From: Coptis chinensis
Lineage: Eukaryota; Streptophyta; Magnoliopsida; Ranunculales; Ranunculaceae
Length of the DNA stretch: 64,000 nt
Assembly (NCBI GenBank): GCA_015680905.1
Contig: CM027377.1
Coordinates: forward strand, 60,347,501-60,411,500
Direction: 5' to 3'
In this document: positions 45,564-57,198 of the stretch, piece after piece
How the letters are laid out: every line of letters starts with the position of its first letter
Numbering within the stretch: the stretch's first letter is position 1
The notes under the pieces: generated by a model
The model's database searches: none
Seen by the model: only the letters and a program-made list of their open reading frames with translations
Told to the model about the DNA's origin: nothing
Program-made: the position numbers and the translations under genes

Positions 45564-47940
45564 TAACATATCATCCATCATATGAATATAGTCTTGGGGA
45601 ATCTGACTTAAAACGACCCTACATATAGTCTTGACTATAAAAGACATAGTGTTTTCTCGATGCATTCCATGGGAGTGCATCATTAAGGTAACCGGACCAC
45701 TCCACTTAGAGTGTGTAGTTGTAAGTGTCGGAACCTTAGACCACGTATATCTCGCATTTTCTTTATAAAACACTTTTTACTCGTCATTTGAGTAAGTGTG
45801 AACCTATGGAGCGAGTATACAATTTTCATTTCTTTCTTTTACATTTCCTTTTCAAAATAGCTATTTTTCTTCGTTTTCATTATGAAAGATTCTTGATACA
45901 TCAATAGTTAAGTGATTTTTCCAAAAACAAAATGGGCAATGGATTCCACATAGACCAACCCTTAGAAGTACGCAATCTCCATTCTTCTATGGGCGGTTTG
46001 AGGATCAGTTATGTTTTACTAAGGGCTGCCCATATCACCATACAATTTTTGCCTAAGCCTAAACCATATAGATACCAATTGTCCCTTGCTCAACAACATA
46101 TCATCACCTCACCCAGAAGAACTCTGTGCTTTCAATATACCAAATGCACCATGGAAGCAACAACCAAATCCACAAGCCCAACCACCTCCAGGGTTCGTTT
46201 ACTAACCATGTCAAATCACCAAATACATTCAGACAAGGACAATGTACTTATAGCAATCAGAACAGAGCATTGGTTCCACCCCATTTTAAACCAGAACTAC
46301 CAAAATCCACCAAAGAGACCTAATTTCACCATCCACTAGTGTCCAATCAGATAAACCTTCTCATTACATCTTGCGCAGTAAATCCCCCAACACACACATA
46401 ACTGAAGCCACAGCCTGACTGGATTAGGTTCAACAAAGAGCCGACATGAAAGTTGCATGAGATTACCTGTTATGATTTGTTTTCAAAAACTTAGCGTTTC
46501 GAATCACAACTTTTTGAATACGAGTTTCTTAAAACATCTCTTCATAGTTTTCAAAACTAGAGGATATAAAAATGAAAATTATATGCCCCGGAGTAACCAA
46601 AATGATACCGGATTTATGTATAATTTTATCTTCTTGTCAAAACCTCTATATGGCTAGAGATATCTTTTGATTAAGAAAACCAACTAAAAAAAAAAAAACA
46701 AAGTGTCTCCAAACGAGAATTAAACAAAGTAGAGTAACCTAAAGTGATACTATTCTCTGTTTAATTCTATTTTTTGCCTCCACCTCCCTATTTGTCTCGA
46801 GAATCTGACGTTAAAAGACTCAAGCTTGTACAAAAAATTTCCATTTTCCTTTTATGTATTTCATATATGTTTTCAAAAATACAAAAATCCAAAAATATTT
46901 TCATAGTAGAATAATAATCCATAGTACAATAACCTATGCATTTTTTGTTCTATCTCAAACAACCCACACCCCAAACTTATTTTGGGGTGGTGTATTTTCA
47001 TCATGAAGAACAGAATACAGGTTTATCGCTGTTTTTGCTCATGTTTTTATGGTAATATCTTTCCTTACCTCTTCATACTTTGAAGACAAAGCATATTTCT
47101 ATTTAGGGGTGGTATAGTAACATTTTGCAAAAAATAGGCATTTCTTATAATAGATATAATAGTATATTTCTTCCTTTCACAAATTTTTTTTCGAAAAAGA
47201 CCAAAAATATTTTTCTATTTAGTATTAAAAAGTCTTTTTTCCTTTTTCTATGATGAATAAAAAGTTTAGAAGTCTCATTATAGCAACAGAGTAAGGACTT
47301 GTTCTTTGAACTTAGACTAATATATGTACAATAGTTTCTACATCTTTTCACGAATAACATGCATCAGCATTTGTTTGTATATAGCAGTGAGTTTTTGAGA
47401 CCAAGGTTAGAACAATTAAGTTCCATATCCTGTGAGAATCTAGCAAAAAACCTAATCTGAATGAATATTGAGTGATGACAAAAAGGATGTTCAGATAGAA
47501 AGACCACACATCCACTTGCTTGATCACCACGCCATATCTTAGGAGAGAATTTAGGCTTTTTTTGGATCGATATAGCCAAATAAACGTTAAAAACCCAAAA
47601 AGATAGTTTTCCTCTAGTTACCCCTTTTGAGCCTTCACTATTTTCTAAATGCCTTTTTATTCTTTGCCACATATCCCTAACCTGTTACAACACACAATAA
47701 AAAGCTTACCCAGATGATGAGTTGAGAATTGAATGTATATCAGAAAAAGAGAAGAGAAGACCTTATACAAAAACAGATTAGTTAGTTGCCTTGAAAAGAA
47801 AAGAAAAAAAAAAAAAAGACCGATCAAAAACTAAAACTCCAAAAATCAAAGGAGTCACCAATCGAATCTCCCAAAAGTTCAAAATCAAAAGGAGATGATA
47901 TCAAAAACAAAAGCAAAAAGAAAAAAAGTGAAGTTGAATA
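45564..47940 (+). other. 3' region of the lineage A non-autonomous element
   Basis: AT-rich and non-coding. At 45932-46340 there is a Pro/Gln-rich, gag-like piece in short frames that has no counterpart in the minus-strand relative. From about 46790 on, the sequence matches the minus-strand element (47110-47590 versus about 49150-48680), including GGTGGTATAG and TTGGATCGATATAGCC. No LTR follows. Confidence 0.55.
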
Positions 47941-48350
47941 ATAATCAAATCATCTTAAGATAAACAACTATACAATGAACTATGATATGAAATGCAATGA
48001 TAGGCCTGTTTCTGAACTTTTGGGTAGCGTGCCTAAGTAGGTTCTCACAAGGAATGTGTCAAAATACATAACACTCTGATTTTTCCACTCAAGTTTGCTA
48101 ACTCCAGTGTGCAGTGGGCACACGTTTCCTCATAATCTCAATGACAATCCAAGGAAGCTGAGGTCGATCAAACACATCTACCACTTACTATCACACCAAC
48201 CTATTCCTAATTAAGCTAGAGGTCTTTATTAGGTGATACGGGGCATAGGCATTGGTTAAAGAAGGAAGGAAATAGATATTCAAAAAGACAAGTCTTATAA
48301 AATAGGGTCTTCATATTATGTAACTAGAGAAAACCTTGTTCTTTTGCTTC
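47941..48350. other. Junction zone of two tail-to-tail elements
   Basis: Unique sequence of about 400 bp between the two inverted relatives. Left and right of it, similar A-rich/T-rich tracts appear in opposite orientation (47740-47860 versus 48540-48420). It probably belongs to the 3' tail of one of the elements. No LTR terminus or target duplication was found. Confidence 0.45.
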
Positions 48351-49558
48351 TACACTTTGTTTCCATCCTTTGCCTTTTTATTTTGGCTTTTTGGCTTTTG
48401 GCTCTTTTTATTCTATTTTTGGAGTTTTTATTTTTATTTTATTTTATTTTTTTTAATGGAAACTTCTTTTCTTTTTCTTTTCTGAAGTAACTAACTAATT
48501 TTTGTTTACACAGGTTTTTCTCTTCTCTTTTCTTCACTCATCCTATTTCTCATACTTATCTAGATAGGTAGGCTGATTTTTCTTTTATTTTGTTTTATTG
48601 GATAAAGGATTTGTGGTTTGTGAAAAGGCTAATGAAAGGCTTAGTGGGATGACTAGCGGATAATAAATTTCATATAGGTGTGAATTTCTGGCTATATCGA
48701 TCCATATAGGGCCTAAATTCTCTTTTAAGATATGATGTTGTGATCAAGCAACTGGATGTGTGATTTCTCTACTTGGATTTGACTTCTCCCTTGTGTCATC
48801 ACTCAGATATTTCACTCTTATGAGGCTTTTAGGCTAGATGCTCAGATATGTATTAAGTACTCTAACCTAGGTTTCAGAAAAATACTACCAAGTACAATCA
48901 AAGATGCTCATGCAAGATGTTCGTGAAAAGATGCAATGAATATTACCTATGTATTAATATATATTTCAAAAATTAAATCCTAATTCAAGTACTACGTGAG
49001 ATTTCTAGACTAATATCATCATGGAGAAGGGAACAATACTATTATCACTAAGTGCCTAGTATAAACAATATTTATGATTTCTAATTTTTTATAAAGAAAA
49101 CTTCGTAATTTACATCCTAAAAGTGCCTAATATTTGAAAATGTTTCTATCCCACCCCCAAACAATCGAACACTTTGTCCTTAAAGTGTAAAGAGATAAGG
49201 AAAGAATTTGCCATAGAAACGTGGCAATAATTGGCGCATGACTGTAGAATGTAAATATTGTAAAGATGATATGATAACATGGAGCACAATTAAACTGTTA
49301 CGTACTAACTAACACAAACTCTACTGGAGTAAACATGACAGGCAAAGGGTGGCAAAAAGATTTGAAATGAAATATCAAAATACGCCACCCCCAAACAAAA
49401 TTTGAAAACTCTTTTTAAGTTTGAAATTTTTTGTGGCTTATGCTCCATTAAGGTGGTATTTTACAAAAAACTTGGGTCTTTTAAAGTCAGATTCCCTAGA
49501 CTGTGCACACCTCCAAACAAGTAAGAAACTGGGGTGACATAAAATGGATGATGCATGA

Positions 49559-49924
49559 TCAACTATAAACTAATAGTCGAAAGAGTTGGGGGTCTAGCCA
49601 TAAAAACATGATACTAAAAGCACCCCCAAACATAAAGAAGTTACATAATTGGAAGCAAACATGTAGAAGAATGAATGAAAACTTATGCAACCCATCAAAG
49701 AACATATGCAAACTATCATGTTGTAGCTATTTTAAAGAGTTAGAATGACCCAAAAGATGAATTCGTGATACTTTAGGTGAGAAAGGAATGAAGTATGGAT
49801 CCTGATGTCTTTCATGAGGCTTAGATGAGGAAAAATAAGACAAACTAGGTTTCTCACTACACTCGGTCAAAGGTTGGCTCTCAACTACAAGAATGGTGTA
49901 CTCATGGGATTGTGTGCTAGGCAA
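49559..49924 (-). CDS. Second ORF with conserved hydrophobic tail
   Basis: The 49924-49727 frame has SLSYFSSSKPHERHQDPY, matching MSYSASSELHEERLLPH of the + strand element. The next segment (about 49715-49559) has GLHKFSFILLHVC, FFMFGG and QLFRLLVYS, matching GLHKLSLIILHLT, FIMFGG and QLFRLLIYS at 45426-45560. The hydrophobic part could span a membrane. Athila relatives may carry an envelope-like ORF, but no specific match is recognised. Confidence 0.45.
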
Positions 49925-50098
49925 ACACTCTTCACCGTGAGGGTTGAAAAAATTATATAGGGTCTCTGAGGCAATTGGCGCAAGTGCAAATTTTAGGTTC
50001 TTTTGAAATGGTGGAGGAATGGATGGCTCAGTTATGATAGATGGTTAGATTTCAGGAGGTTGTAACTCAGGTGGAAGGTGGTTGGTTGGGGTGGGATC

Positions 50099-51150
50099 CT
50101 AACACGTTCTTAAGAAATTATAGAATTCTTCATCTAGCTTAGCTGAATCTATAAAGTTGTGGTTTGTGGCTTTATCTTTAAGAATTTCATCTATTTCTTC
50201 CATTGTTATTTCCTCAGCTGCCAAACTAAATTGAGATTCACATTGTGATAAAGAAGTTACTTCTTTTAATTCTTGCACATTACCTTGTTCATTCCTTAGA
50301 TTAGAATTGTTGATTTCTATTTCCTCACTCTCGTCCTTAAAAACAATATAAGTTTCCTCAATGACATCATAGTCATCCGAAACAAGTCCTACAGAGTCGT
50401 TTTCAAAAATTTCCTCATCCAGGTAGTGTCTGGAGTTAATATAATGGTTAATGGGAGGGTCATGGGAAGGTAATGGTTCATGAAATTCAGGGTAGGTCTT
50501 AACTAGGTCGAATGGTTTGGTTATGGGAATAGGTTGTTCTACTGATGTGTCGATCTCTGGCAATGTTGAAAGTTCTGTGTTAGGTGAGGGGATCATGGAA
50601 ATCATTTGGGCTAGGTTCTGAAGCATAGTTTGGGTTTTGGCATTTTGTTCTCTAAACGTTTTTCCATTGTTGGCTATTTGTTGGGAAATTTGGTCTGGGA
50701 AAGGTGGCGAGCTAGATGGGTGGGTGATTTTTGGCATGGTGGAAGGTTCTGGCGTAAGTGAGGTTAGCATCAATCTTGTCTGTTCTAGGTTCTGAAGTAT
50801 TATTTTGTTTTGGGCCATTATTTTGTCAAATGTCGTTAGCGGAGGGGAAGCTTGGTGGTGTGGTTCTGGTTGGTATGGTGTTTGATAGTCATAGTTATTA
50901 GCGTTTGAGTGACTCTGGTTGATCTCGTACTGTGATGGGTTAGATTGACTAGAAAACTCTTGATTGTATTGGTTATTATGAAAATTTGAAAATTGAGGCT
51001 CATAATTATTATTATATCTTATAGTAGGTTCAAACTCTTGGTATGATGGGCACTGAGAAGCCCAATGGTAAGGACTACCACAGCATGAACATGGTGAAGG
51101 GTTTGCATAATAACCTCATGATTGTTGGTCTACATATTGATATGCCATAT
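50099..51150 (-). CDS. Zinc-knuckle / acidic ORF of the lineage B non-autonomous element
   Basis: Near 51150 the minus strand starts MAYQYVDQQ, then CSCCGSPYHWASQC, a CCHC knuckle matching that of the + strand relative. The 50818-50099 frame (239 codons) starts MAQNKIILQNLEQTRLM (helical), passes through Pro/Ser-rich and acidic stretches and ends with FSLAAEEITMEEIDEILKD and KLDEEFYNFLRTC. The conserved ends in both relatives, despite diverged middles, suggest that the knuckle and the acidic C-terminal module mattered. No known domain beyond the knuckle. Confidence 0.55.
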
Positions 51151-51469
51151 TGGTTTTTTTTTAAAAATATTCTAGGACAATTAATATGCAAACGAAACTC
51201 TAACTATAAATTTCTAGATAGGCGTGTGGTATTACGTTTACAAAAAACAAGCCTGATTATACTAGAATTAAAACTCCTCTGACAGAAGAGGCGATGAGTG
51301 TTAGGAGTACCTAAATGCCTCCTTGCTACGCTTATGAATAGCGTCTTGTATACGCGAGCTCAGTGTATTTAACAAGTTAGAAACATTGAATAACTTGAAG
51401 AAATGGAAGTTTGTACTAACCTATGAAAATCGGGCTATTCAAAAGAGGATGCGGGGTGCACTCAGAAAT

Positions 51470-51750
51470 TTCCTAGGTAGGGCGCGGGGTCGCGCTCCTG
51501 TCTAACTCAAGTTCCAGACGCTTTAGCGCAAGGCGCGCTCAAAATTTGCCTGTGAAGGGCGCAGGTCACGCTCGTGTCTGAGGCAATTTCTAGTTTCTAG
51601 TGACTTGAGGCCGGGGGGGGGGGGCTCAGAATTTGCCTGTGAAGGGCGCAGGTCGCGCTTCTGCCTAAGGCGATTTCCAGTGAGTTGAGCGCTCAGAATT
51701 TGCCTGACAAAGGCGCAGGTCGCGCTCTTGCCTTTGGCAATGTCCAATAA
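51470..51750 (-). repeat. GC-rich imperfect tandem repeats in the lineage B leader
   Basis: About four units of roughly 70 bp share AAATTCTGAGCGC, GCGACCTGCGCCCTT and CAGGCAAATT. A similar GAGCGCGCCCGC repeat lies in the leader of the coding Athila at 56825-56940. A 12-G run at 51613-51624 sits in one unit. Confidence 0.75.
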
Positions 51751-52563
51751 GTTTAACGTGCTCCAAAAAATTTGAAATTTTTACAATAGTTTTCTAAGAT
51801 ATCTATCAAGTAGCCTGTAAAATTTCAGATCAATCAGAGCTATGAAAGTCTTTCTACTGCCCTTCAAAGTTTGTGAAATAGTTTTCGGACACAATACAAA
51901 CAACCGAATGGTTAACCAATCAAAACAGAGCAAAAAATCGCCAAAATATTACTAGAGACTGCTGACAGATCCTACATGTTCCTGTAAAATTTTAGAGAAA
52001 TTGGAGTTCTACAAACCCTCCTTATCGGCTGGTGTTCCAGAAATTAAGTGTTTGCAAAACTGCAGAAACACACTGAAAATAATCCACTAGTTAGGTGGTC
52101 AAAACAAATAAAAAACTCGTCAAATTTTTACTGAAAACTCTTGACTTATGATAGATACTCCTGTAAAAATTTTAAAGTTTTTGGAACTACCTAAGTAACC
52201 CTACTCGTCTGTTTTTCAAGAACTTATGGTTTGAAAACTGAAATACAACACTGTAAAGATCATATTAGTTCACTAGGTAAAACAACTAGGAAAAATCTGA
52301 AATAATGAAAGTAAAACAATAACACCTTAAGGATTATGCCTATACATTTTCAGAATTTTTCAAAATTTACAAATACATTTACTGCAGTGTTGTCCTTTGT
52401 GAATCCGCAGCCCCTATGCCTAAAACAGTGAACAGTACCGAAAATACAAGAAATAAGAATGAAAAATTAAAAGGGTGCGTGGGTTGAGAATGGGGGATTG
52501 CCCCTTGGATTCAAGCAATTGAATTCTTGTCCTAAAAGTATTTAAGATGGCAGCGGCGCCATT

Positions 52564-54137
52564 TGATAATAGACAAATTTACGTGGAACTAACTATCTAT
52601 GCGTAAACACAAATAATCAATTAACTAAATAAGTGCTTAAATCAATATTCTTACTCTCAATTCATTATACAATATATAAAGAGTACGGATTCGTTCCACT
52701 CATAAACCATCAAGATATAAATAGAATTCAACTAATCAAACAAAAAGAACAATGATGAGAGTAATAATTTGAATAAGAAATTAACTATTATGATGATACT
52801 ACGAATTTATACTAAATTAACTAACAATATAATGATATGAATCAAAGATAGAGAATGTTAAAGAGAGAATTAAATCTACTTTTCTATTCCTAGAAGTGTT
52901 AGAATAGATTGTTAAGAAACCCTAATCTTTATATTCTCACTAAAAGGTTAAATATAAATCTTAGACTTTTATGATCCCTAATTCAATTATACCATCTCTA
53001 GTCATAATCAAATTTGCATGAGAGGAAGGTTTGTTTTCCATTCTCATGGCAAAACTCACAATCCTCAAGTTTAGATTTTTCTCTTATTATCTCTAAGTCA
53101 AGAAAAATCCAAACTTTAAACCTTAATCAACAAATCAAGTCCTCTCAAAGCTTCATTAACCTCCCTCTAATGTGAGTTTAGCTTTGATTCATTGGATTGA
53201 AATTACTAACACAAGAACAAATAGAACAAGTCATTTAATATAAGTAATTTAAACTTTATAAATCTAAATTTAACAATAGTCTAAGATTCAAAATGAATTA
53301 AAACTGGATTTAAAACTAATTTAGAACTACAATTATGATTAACTAATTATCAAATTAAGTCAACCTAATTATGAATTTAAGACAACTAAAGCTAAATAAA
53401 AATTGAATCATAAACTAAATTGAAATAAAAAACGAATTCTTTATTATAAAACTAAATCTGATTCTAAATAATACTCATTCTTTGTTCTAAAACTAATCTA
53501 TTGGAATATAAAAAAACTAGATCTAAAACTAAGTTATTGGATTTTTTACTAAGTAAAAAACTAGATACTTAAGAGCTAAGTCTTTGTCTCCCATCTGGAG
53601 GAGACAAGATCCACAAATTCGTGCATGGGCTGGGGAGCCATGTTTTGGGCTAGAAAATCGAGCCCAAAACCTCATTACTTCAGTCCATAACGGGGTTTTC
53701 AATCGGATTTGACTTCAATAGACTTTTTGTCTACTTATGCTCCTTTGATTGGGTCAAGGCTTGAACTATTAGAAAGCTCTTTCCGAGCCGGTCGTGTTGA
53801 CGTAAGGTAGTCCCAATTCTGAGGTCTGAGTCTAAAGATACGGCCTTCGGAAGTTCAGCTGATTTTTGTGTGCTATTTCTTCCCGCATTGACTTTGACTT
53901 TTCAGCTTTGACCGGGCTTTAAAAAGGCTTTTTCTCCTTGAATCTTGGCCTTTAATCATAGAACTTCTTAGCAACCAACCTTTGCTCCATTATCTCGCAA
54001 AAGGGGCGTATTTCTGCACATATTCGACTCCAATGCCTGAAATACATAAGAACTCGATAACAGTACTAACTCTTATCAGTTTTGGTCTAAAAGTAATATT
54101 GTTAAGGGATTAAAACTACAGTTTTGGGCTCTTATCA
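52564..54137 (-). repeat. Lineage B LTR (minus strand) and PBS
   Basis: 1574 bp; in element sense it starts TGATAAGAGCCCAAAACTG and ends TCTATTATCA, followed by AA and the PBS. The first 560 bp are clearly alignable with the LTRs at 54579 and 55281 (for example GGTCAAAGCTGAAAAGTC and GGCCGTATCTTT). It contains TTGAC words near 53885-53920. The middle is very AT-rich. Confidence 0.82.
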
Positions 54138-54578
54138 GTCATGTAACAACAAACTCAAATCCTAGCATCCATGCAACAATCTCTGAACTTGTAAGTCCAA
54201 GACACAACTCATAAAACTGCATCACTAGGACACCAAGTTCAAAACTTTAAAACCCAAGAGATTAAAGTAGTCACAACCCTACGTTATGGCAAAATAGTTG
54301 ACAACAAAGTAATCTTACCAGAATACCCTGCTCCCACAGAAGTACCAGTTCCAGTACCATAACAAGAAATTGAAAGCCAGATACCGCCACATATCCCTGT
54401 CAATGTTACAGTTCCTAAACCATTAACTCATCCACTTGACCCAGTTAGGCAATACAAACCAAGGGCACCTTTTCCATCTCATTTAATGACACCCAAGGAG
54501 GATGAAAATTTTGATGAAATCAGAGAAATATTCAAAAGCCTAGGAGCAAGTCCAATGGAGAGCTGGTAAATTGGGCTA
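54138..54578 (+). mobile_element. Internal fragment of an Athila element (gag-to-protease linker)
   Basis: Short + strand frames include TTLRYGKIVDNKVILPEY, a Pro-rich stretch, and RAPFPSHLMTPKEDENFDEI, typical of the segment between the Athila zinc knuckle and protease. It is similar to 58690-58935 of the coding Athila. It is bounded by the start of the minus-strand LTR (54137) and the start of a + strand LTR (54579), so it is a remnant of an older copy. Confidence 0.65.
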
Positions 54579-55280
54579 TGATAAGAGCCCAAAATTATAG
54601 TTTCAACCCCTTAATAGTATTACATTTAGGCCAATTATGTTTATAATAAATAAGAGTTCGTAATGTTTACGTGTTTTTGTGTATTTCAGGTCTTGGAATC
54701 AATTATGTGAAAAAATACACCACTTTTGCAAGATAAAGGAGTCAAATTGCTTGCTAGAGAAATTATATGATTAAAGATTAAGTTTCAAGGAGAAAAAACC
54801 TTTGTAAAACCTAGTCAAAGCTGAAAAGTCAAAGTCAACGCGGGTAGAGAAAGAGTAGAAAAGTCAATAGAACTTCCATAGGCCGTATTTTTGGACTCAA
54901 ACCTCAGAATTAGGCCTATTATATGTCAAACCGATCGGCTCACAAAGAGCTTTCTAATCGTCCAAGTCTTGACCCAATCAGAGTAGTAAACATAGATGAA
55001 AAGAGTGTTGTAGTAAATTCCCACAGAGAAACCCTTTTTGGACTTAAGTAATTAGGTTTTGGGCTTGATTTAGTGGACCAAAACACAACTCCAAAGGCCA
55101 TGCATGAAATTGTAAACCTAACCCTCCCCTATATAAAGAGAATGAAGGAAAAACTCTATTATCTCTCCCTCCTATTAGTTAGAATAATTTAGCTCTCTCT
55201 CTTTTCCCTTTCTTTAGTTTAATATAATTTAAGTAATTAGGGTTTATAATTGTAGCCTCCATAAAACCTCTTTTAAAATA
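54579..55280 (+). repeat. Truncated lineage B LTR
   Basis: The first 702 bp of a lineage B LTR, from TGATAAGAGCCC, with a TATA box in CCCTATATAAAGAG at about 55128-55141. It stops where the next LTR begins at 55281, which suggests that the coding Athila inserted into this LTR. It is clearly alignable to the next LTR but with many differences. Confidence 0.75.
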
Positions 55281-56672
55281 TTATAAGAGCCCAAAATTAT
55301 AATTTTAGCCCCTTAATAATATTACATTTAGACCAATAATATTTATAATAAATAAGAGTTATTACTGTTTACGTACTTTTGTGTATTTCAGGTCTTGGAG
55401 TCAAATATGTGAAGAAATATCACTTTTGCTAGAGAAAGGAGCAAATGTTGGTTGCTAAGAGGTTCTATGGTTAAAGCCCAAGTTTCAAGGAGAAAAAGCC
55501 TTTTTAAAATCCAGTCAAAGCTGAAAAGTCAAAGTTAACGCAGGAAGAAATAGAGCAGAAAAGTCAATAGAACTTTCATAAGCCGTATCTTTGGACTCAG
55601 ACCTTAGAATTAGACCTACTATATGTCAAAACGACCGTCTAAGAAAGAGTTTTTTAATGTACTAGTCTTTGATCCAATCAGAGAAGTAAAAGTGGACAAA
55701 ATGGCTGTTACAGTAAGTTTTAGCAGAGAAATCTTTTTTGGACTTAAGTAATTAGGTTTTGAGCTTGATTTAATGGCCCAAAGCATAGCTCCAAACCCCA
55801 TGCACGAAATTGTAAACCTAACCCTCTCCTATATAAAAAGGGTTAAGGCTAAAGAAAATTGGCTACTCCCCTCTTTAGTTTAGTTGTAAATTAGGGTTAT
55901 CTCTCTCTCTCTCCCATTAGATAATAAATTAGTTTTCTTCTTTAATTTTAAACTCTAGTTATTGTTTTATTAGTCTAGCCATCATTAATTCAATTCAAGT
56001 TATCTTTAATAAGGTAGTTCTTCATTATGTCTTATTTTTCCTATTATTATGTTTATGGTAGTCTCATGATTCATAGCTAAACCTCCATTAGAGGGGTCTG
56101 ATTAAAGCTTTGATGAAGATTTGATGTGTTAGTATAGAATAGTTGTAGTAAGATATTCCACTATAGAGGGTAGTTAATTCACCATGAGAATGAGTTTCAA
56201 TTGCCTTACATGCTAATTATTAGTTGGTAGAGATGCCATGTATAATTAGGGATTAAAAAGACATAACCTTTATGTGAAAACATAAAGATTAGGATTGCAA
56301 CAACTCCGTACTAGCATATTAGGGATTAATCAAGGTGGATTTCAAATCTCCCTAATTCCTTCTCATTCACATCTTTGTATTTAATTACCATAGTATAATT
56401 TAGAATATCTTAATTAGTTGTTCTCACACATGCATTAGTCTTATTAAAAACATTGCTCTCATTGATATTGTAGAATTGTTTAAGTTAGAGAAATTGTTAC
56501 ATCTAAGCAACTAGGAGTGGAATGAATTCTGACTCCAGTCTTATTATAAGATAATCGAGAGTAGAACTTTGATAATAAATAGAGGTAATTCATGTTTTTA
56601 CTTATGCCGAGTTTAATTAGTTAAGTAGGAGTAAAAGCTAATTTTTACAATATCAAATGGCGCTGCTGCCAT
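55281..56672 (+). repeat. Lineage B LTR and PBS of the coding Athila
   Basis: 1375 bp, TTATAAGAGCCCAAAATT (first G changed to T) to ACAATATCA, then AA and TGGCGCTGCTGCC. CCTATATAAAAAGGG at about 55828-55842 is the likely TATA box. CTCTCTCTCTCTCCC follows near 55899. Confidence 0.8.
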
Positions 56673-57198
56673 CTTAGTTGTGTTTAGATTAGTTTCCCTT
56701 CGTGTTTTCAATTCTACCAATATCCCATTTCACCCACCCACCCAATTCTTTGGTTATAACTGTGATTGTTTTTTTAGAAAAAAAAAAAAAATCGAAACAG
56801 TACTCTGAGCTCACTCGTGCCCTTGTGTACTCTAAATTTGAGCGCGCCCGCCCTCTTGTTATTGGAATTTTTTTTTGAACAGTACCTTGAGCGCGCCCGC
56901 ACCCTGGTATACTCTAATTCTGAGCGCGCCCGCACCCCTTCTAAAGAAAACCCGATTCACAGATTAGTCACAGGCTATCTTTGTATTCAAGTTATTTTTA
57001 CTATTTAGTGTTTCAAACTTCTTCATTACACTGAGATAGCGTATCAAAGACGCTATTCATACACATAGCAAGGAGGCATTCAAGTACTCCTTCTTTCACT
57101 CCTCGTCTCTTCTGTTAGAGGAGTTTTAATTCTAGTATATAAGGGTTGTTTGACTGCTGTTAGTGGTTTTTTTTTCTTCATATTGGCCTTAGCCTTGC

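Larger units (their letters stand above)
41671..47940 (+). mobile_element. Non-autonomous Athila-derived element, lineage A LTR
   Basis: LTR 41671-42500, PBS at 42503, leader to about 43870, then short ORFs with a zinc knuckle and acidic modules (43882-45563) and a long AT-rich 3' region. There is no capsid, protease, RT or integrase. It is inserted in the gag of the lineage A copy on its left. The 3' LTR is absent; at about 47.9-48.4 kb it meets a related element in the opposite orientation. A piece at about 45.6-46.8 kb has no counterpart in the minus-strand relative and looks inserted. It carries several breaks. Confidence 0.68.
48351..54137 (-). mobile_element. Non-autonomous Athila-derived element, lineage B LTR
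   Basis: On the minus strand: LTR 54137-52564, PBS 52561-52549 (TGGCGCCGCTGCC), a long leader with GC-rich repeats, a zinc-knuckle/acidic ORF (51150-50099), a second ORF with a hydrophobic tail (49924-49559) and a 3' region to about 48350. No capsid or polymerase genes. The LTR and leader match lineage B, the same lineage as the coding Athila at 55281, while the ORFs match the lineage A non-autonomous element. The 3' LTR is missing. A few breaks. Confidence 0.68.
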
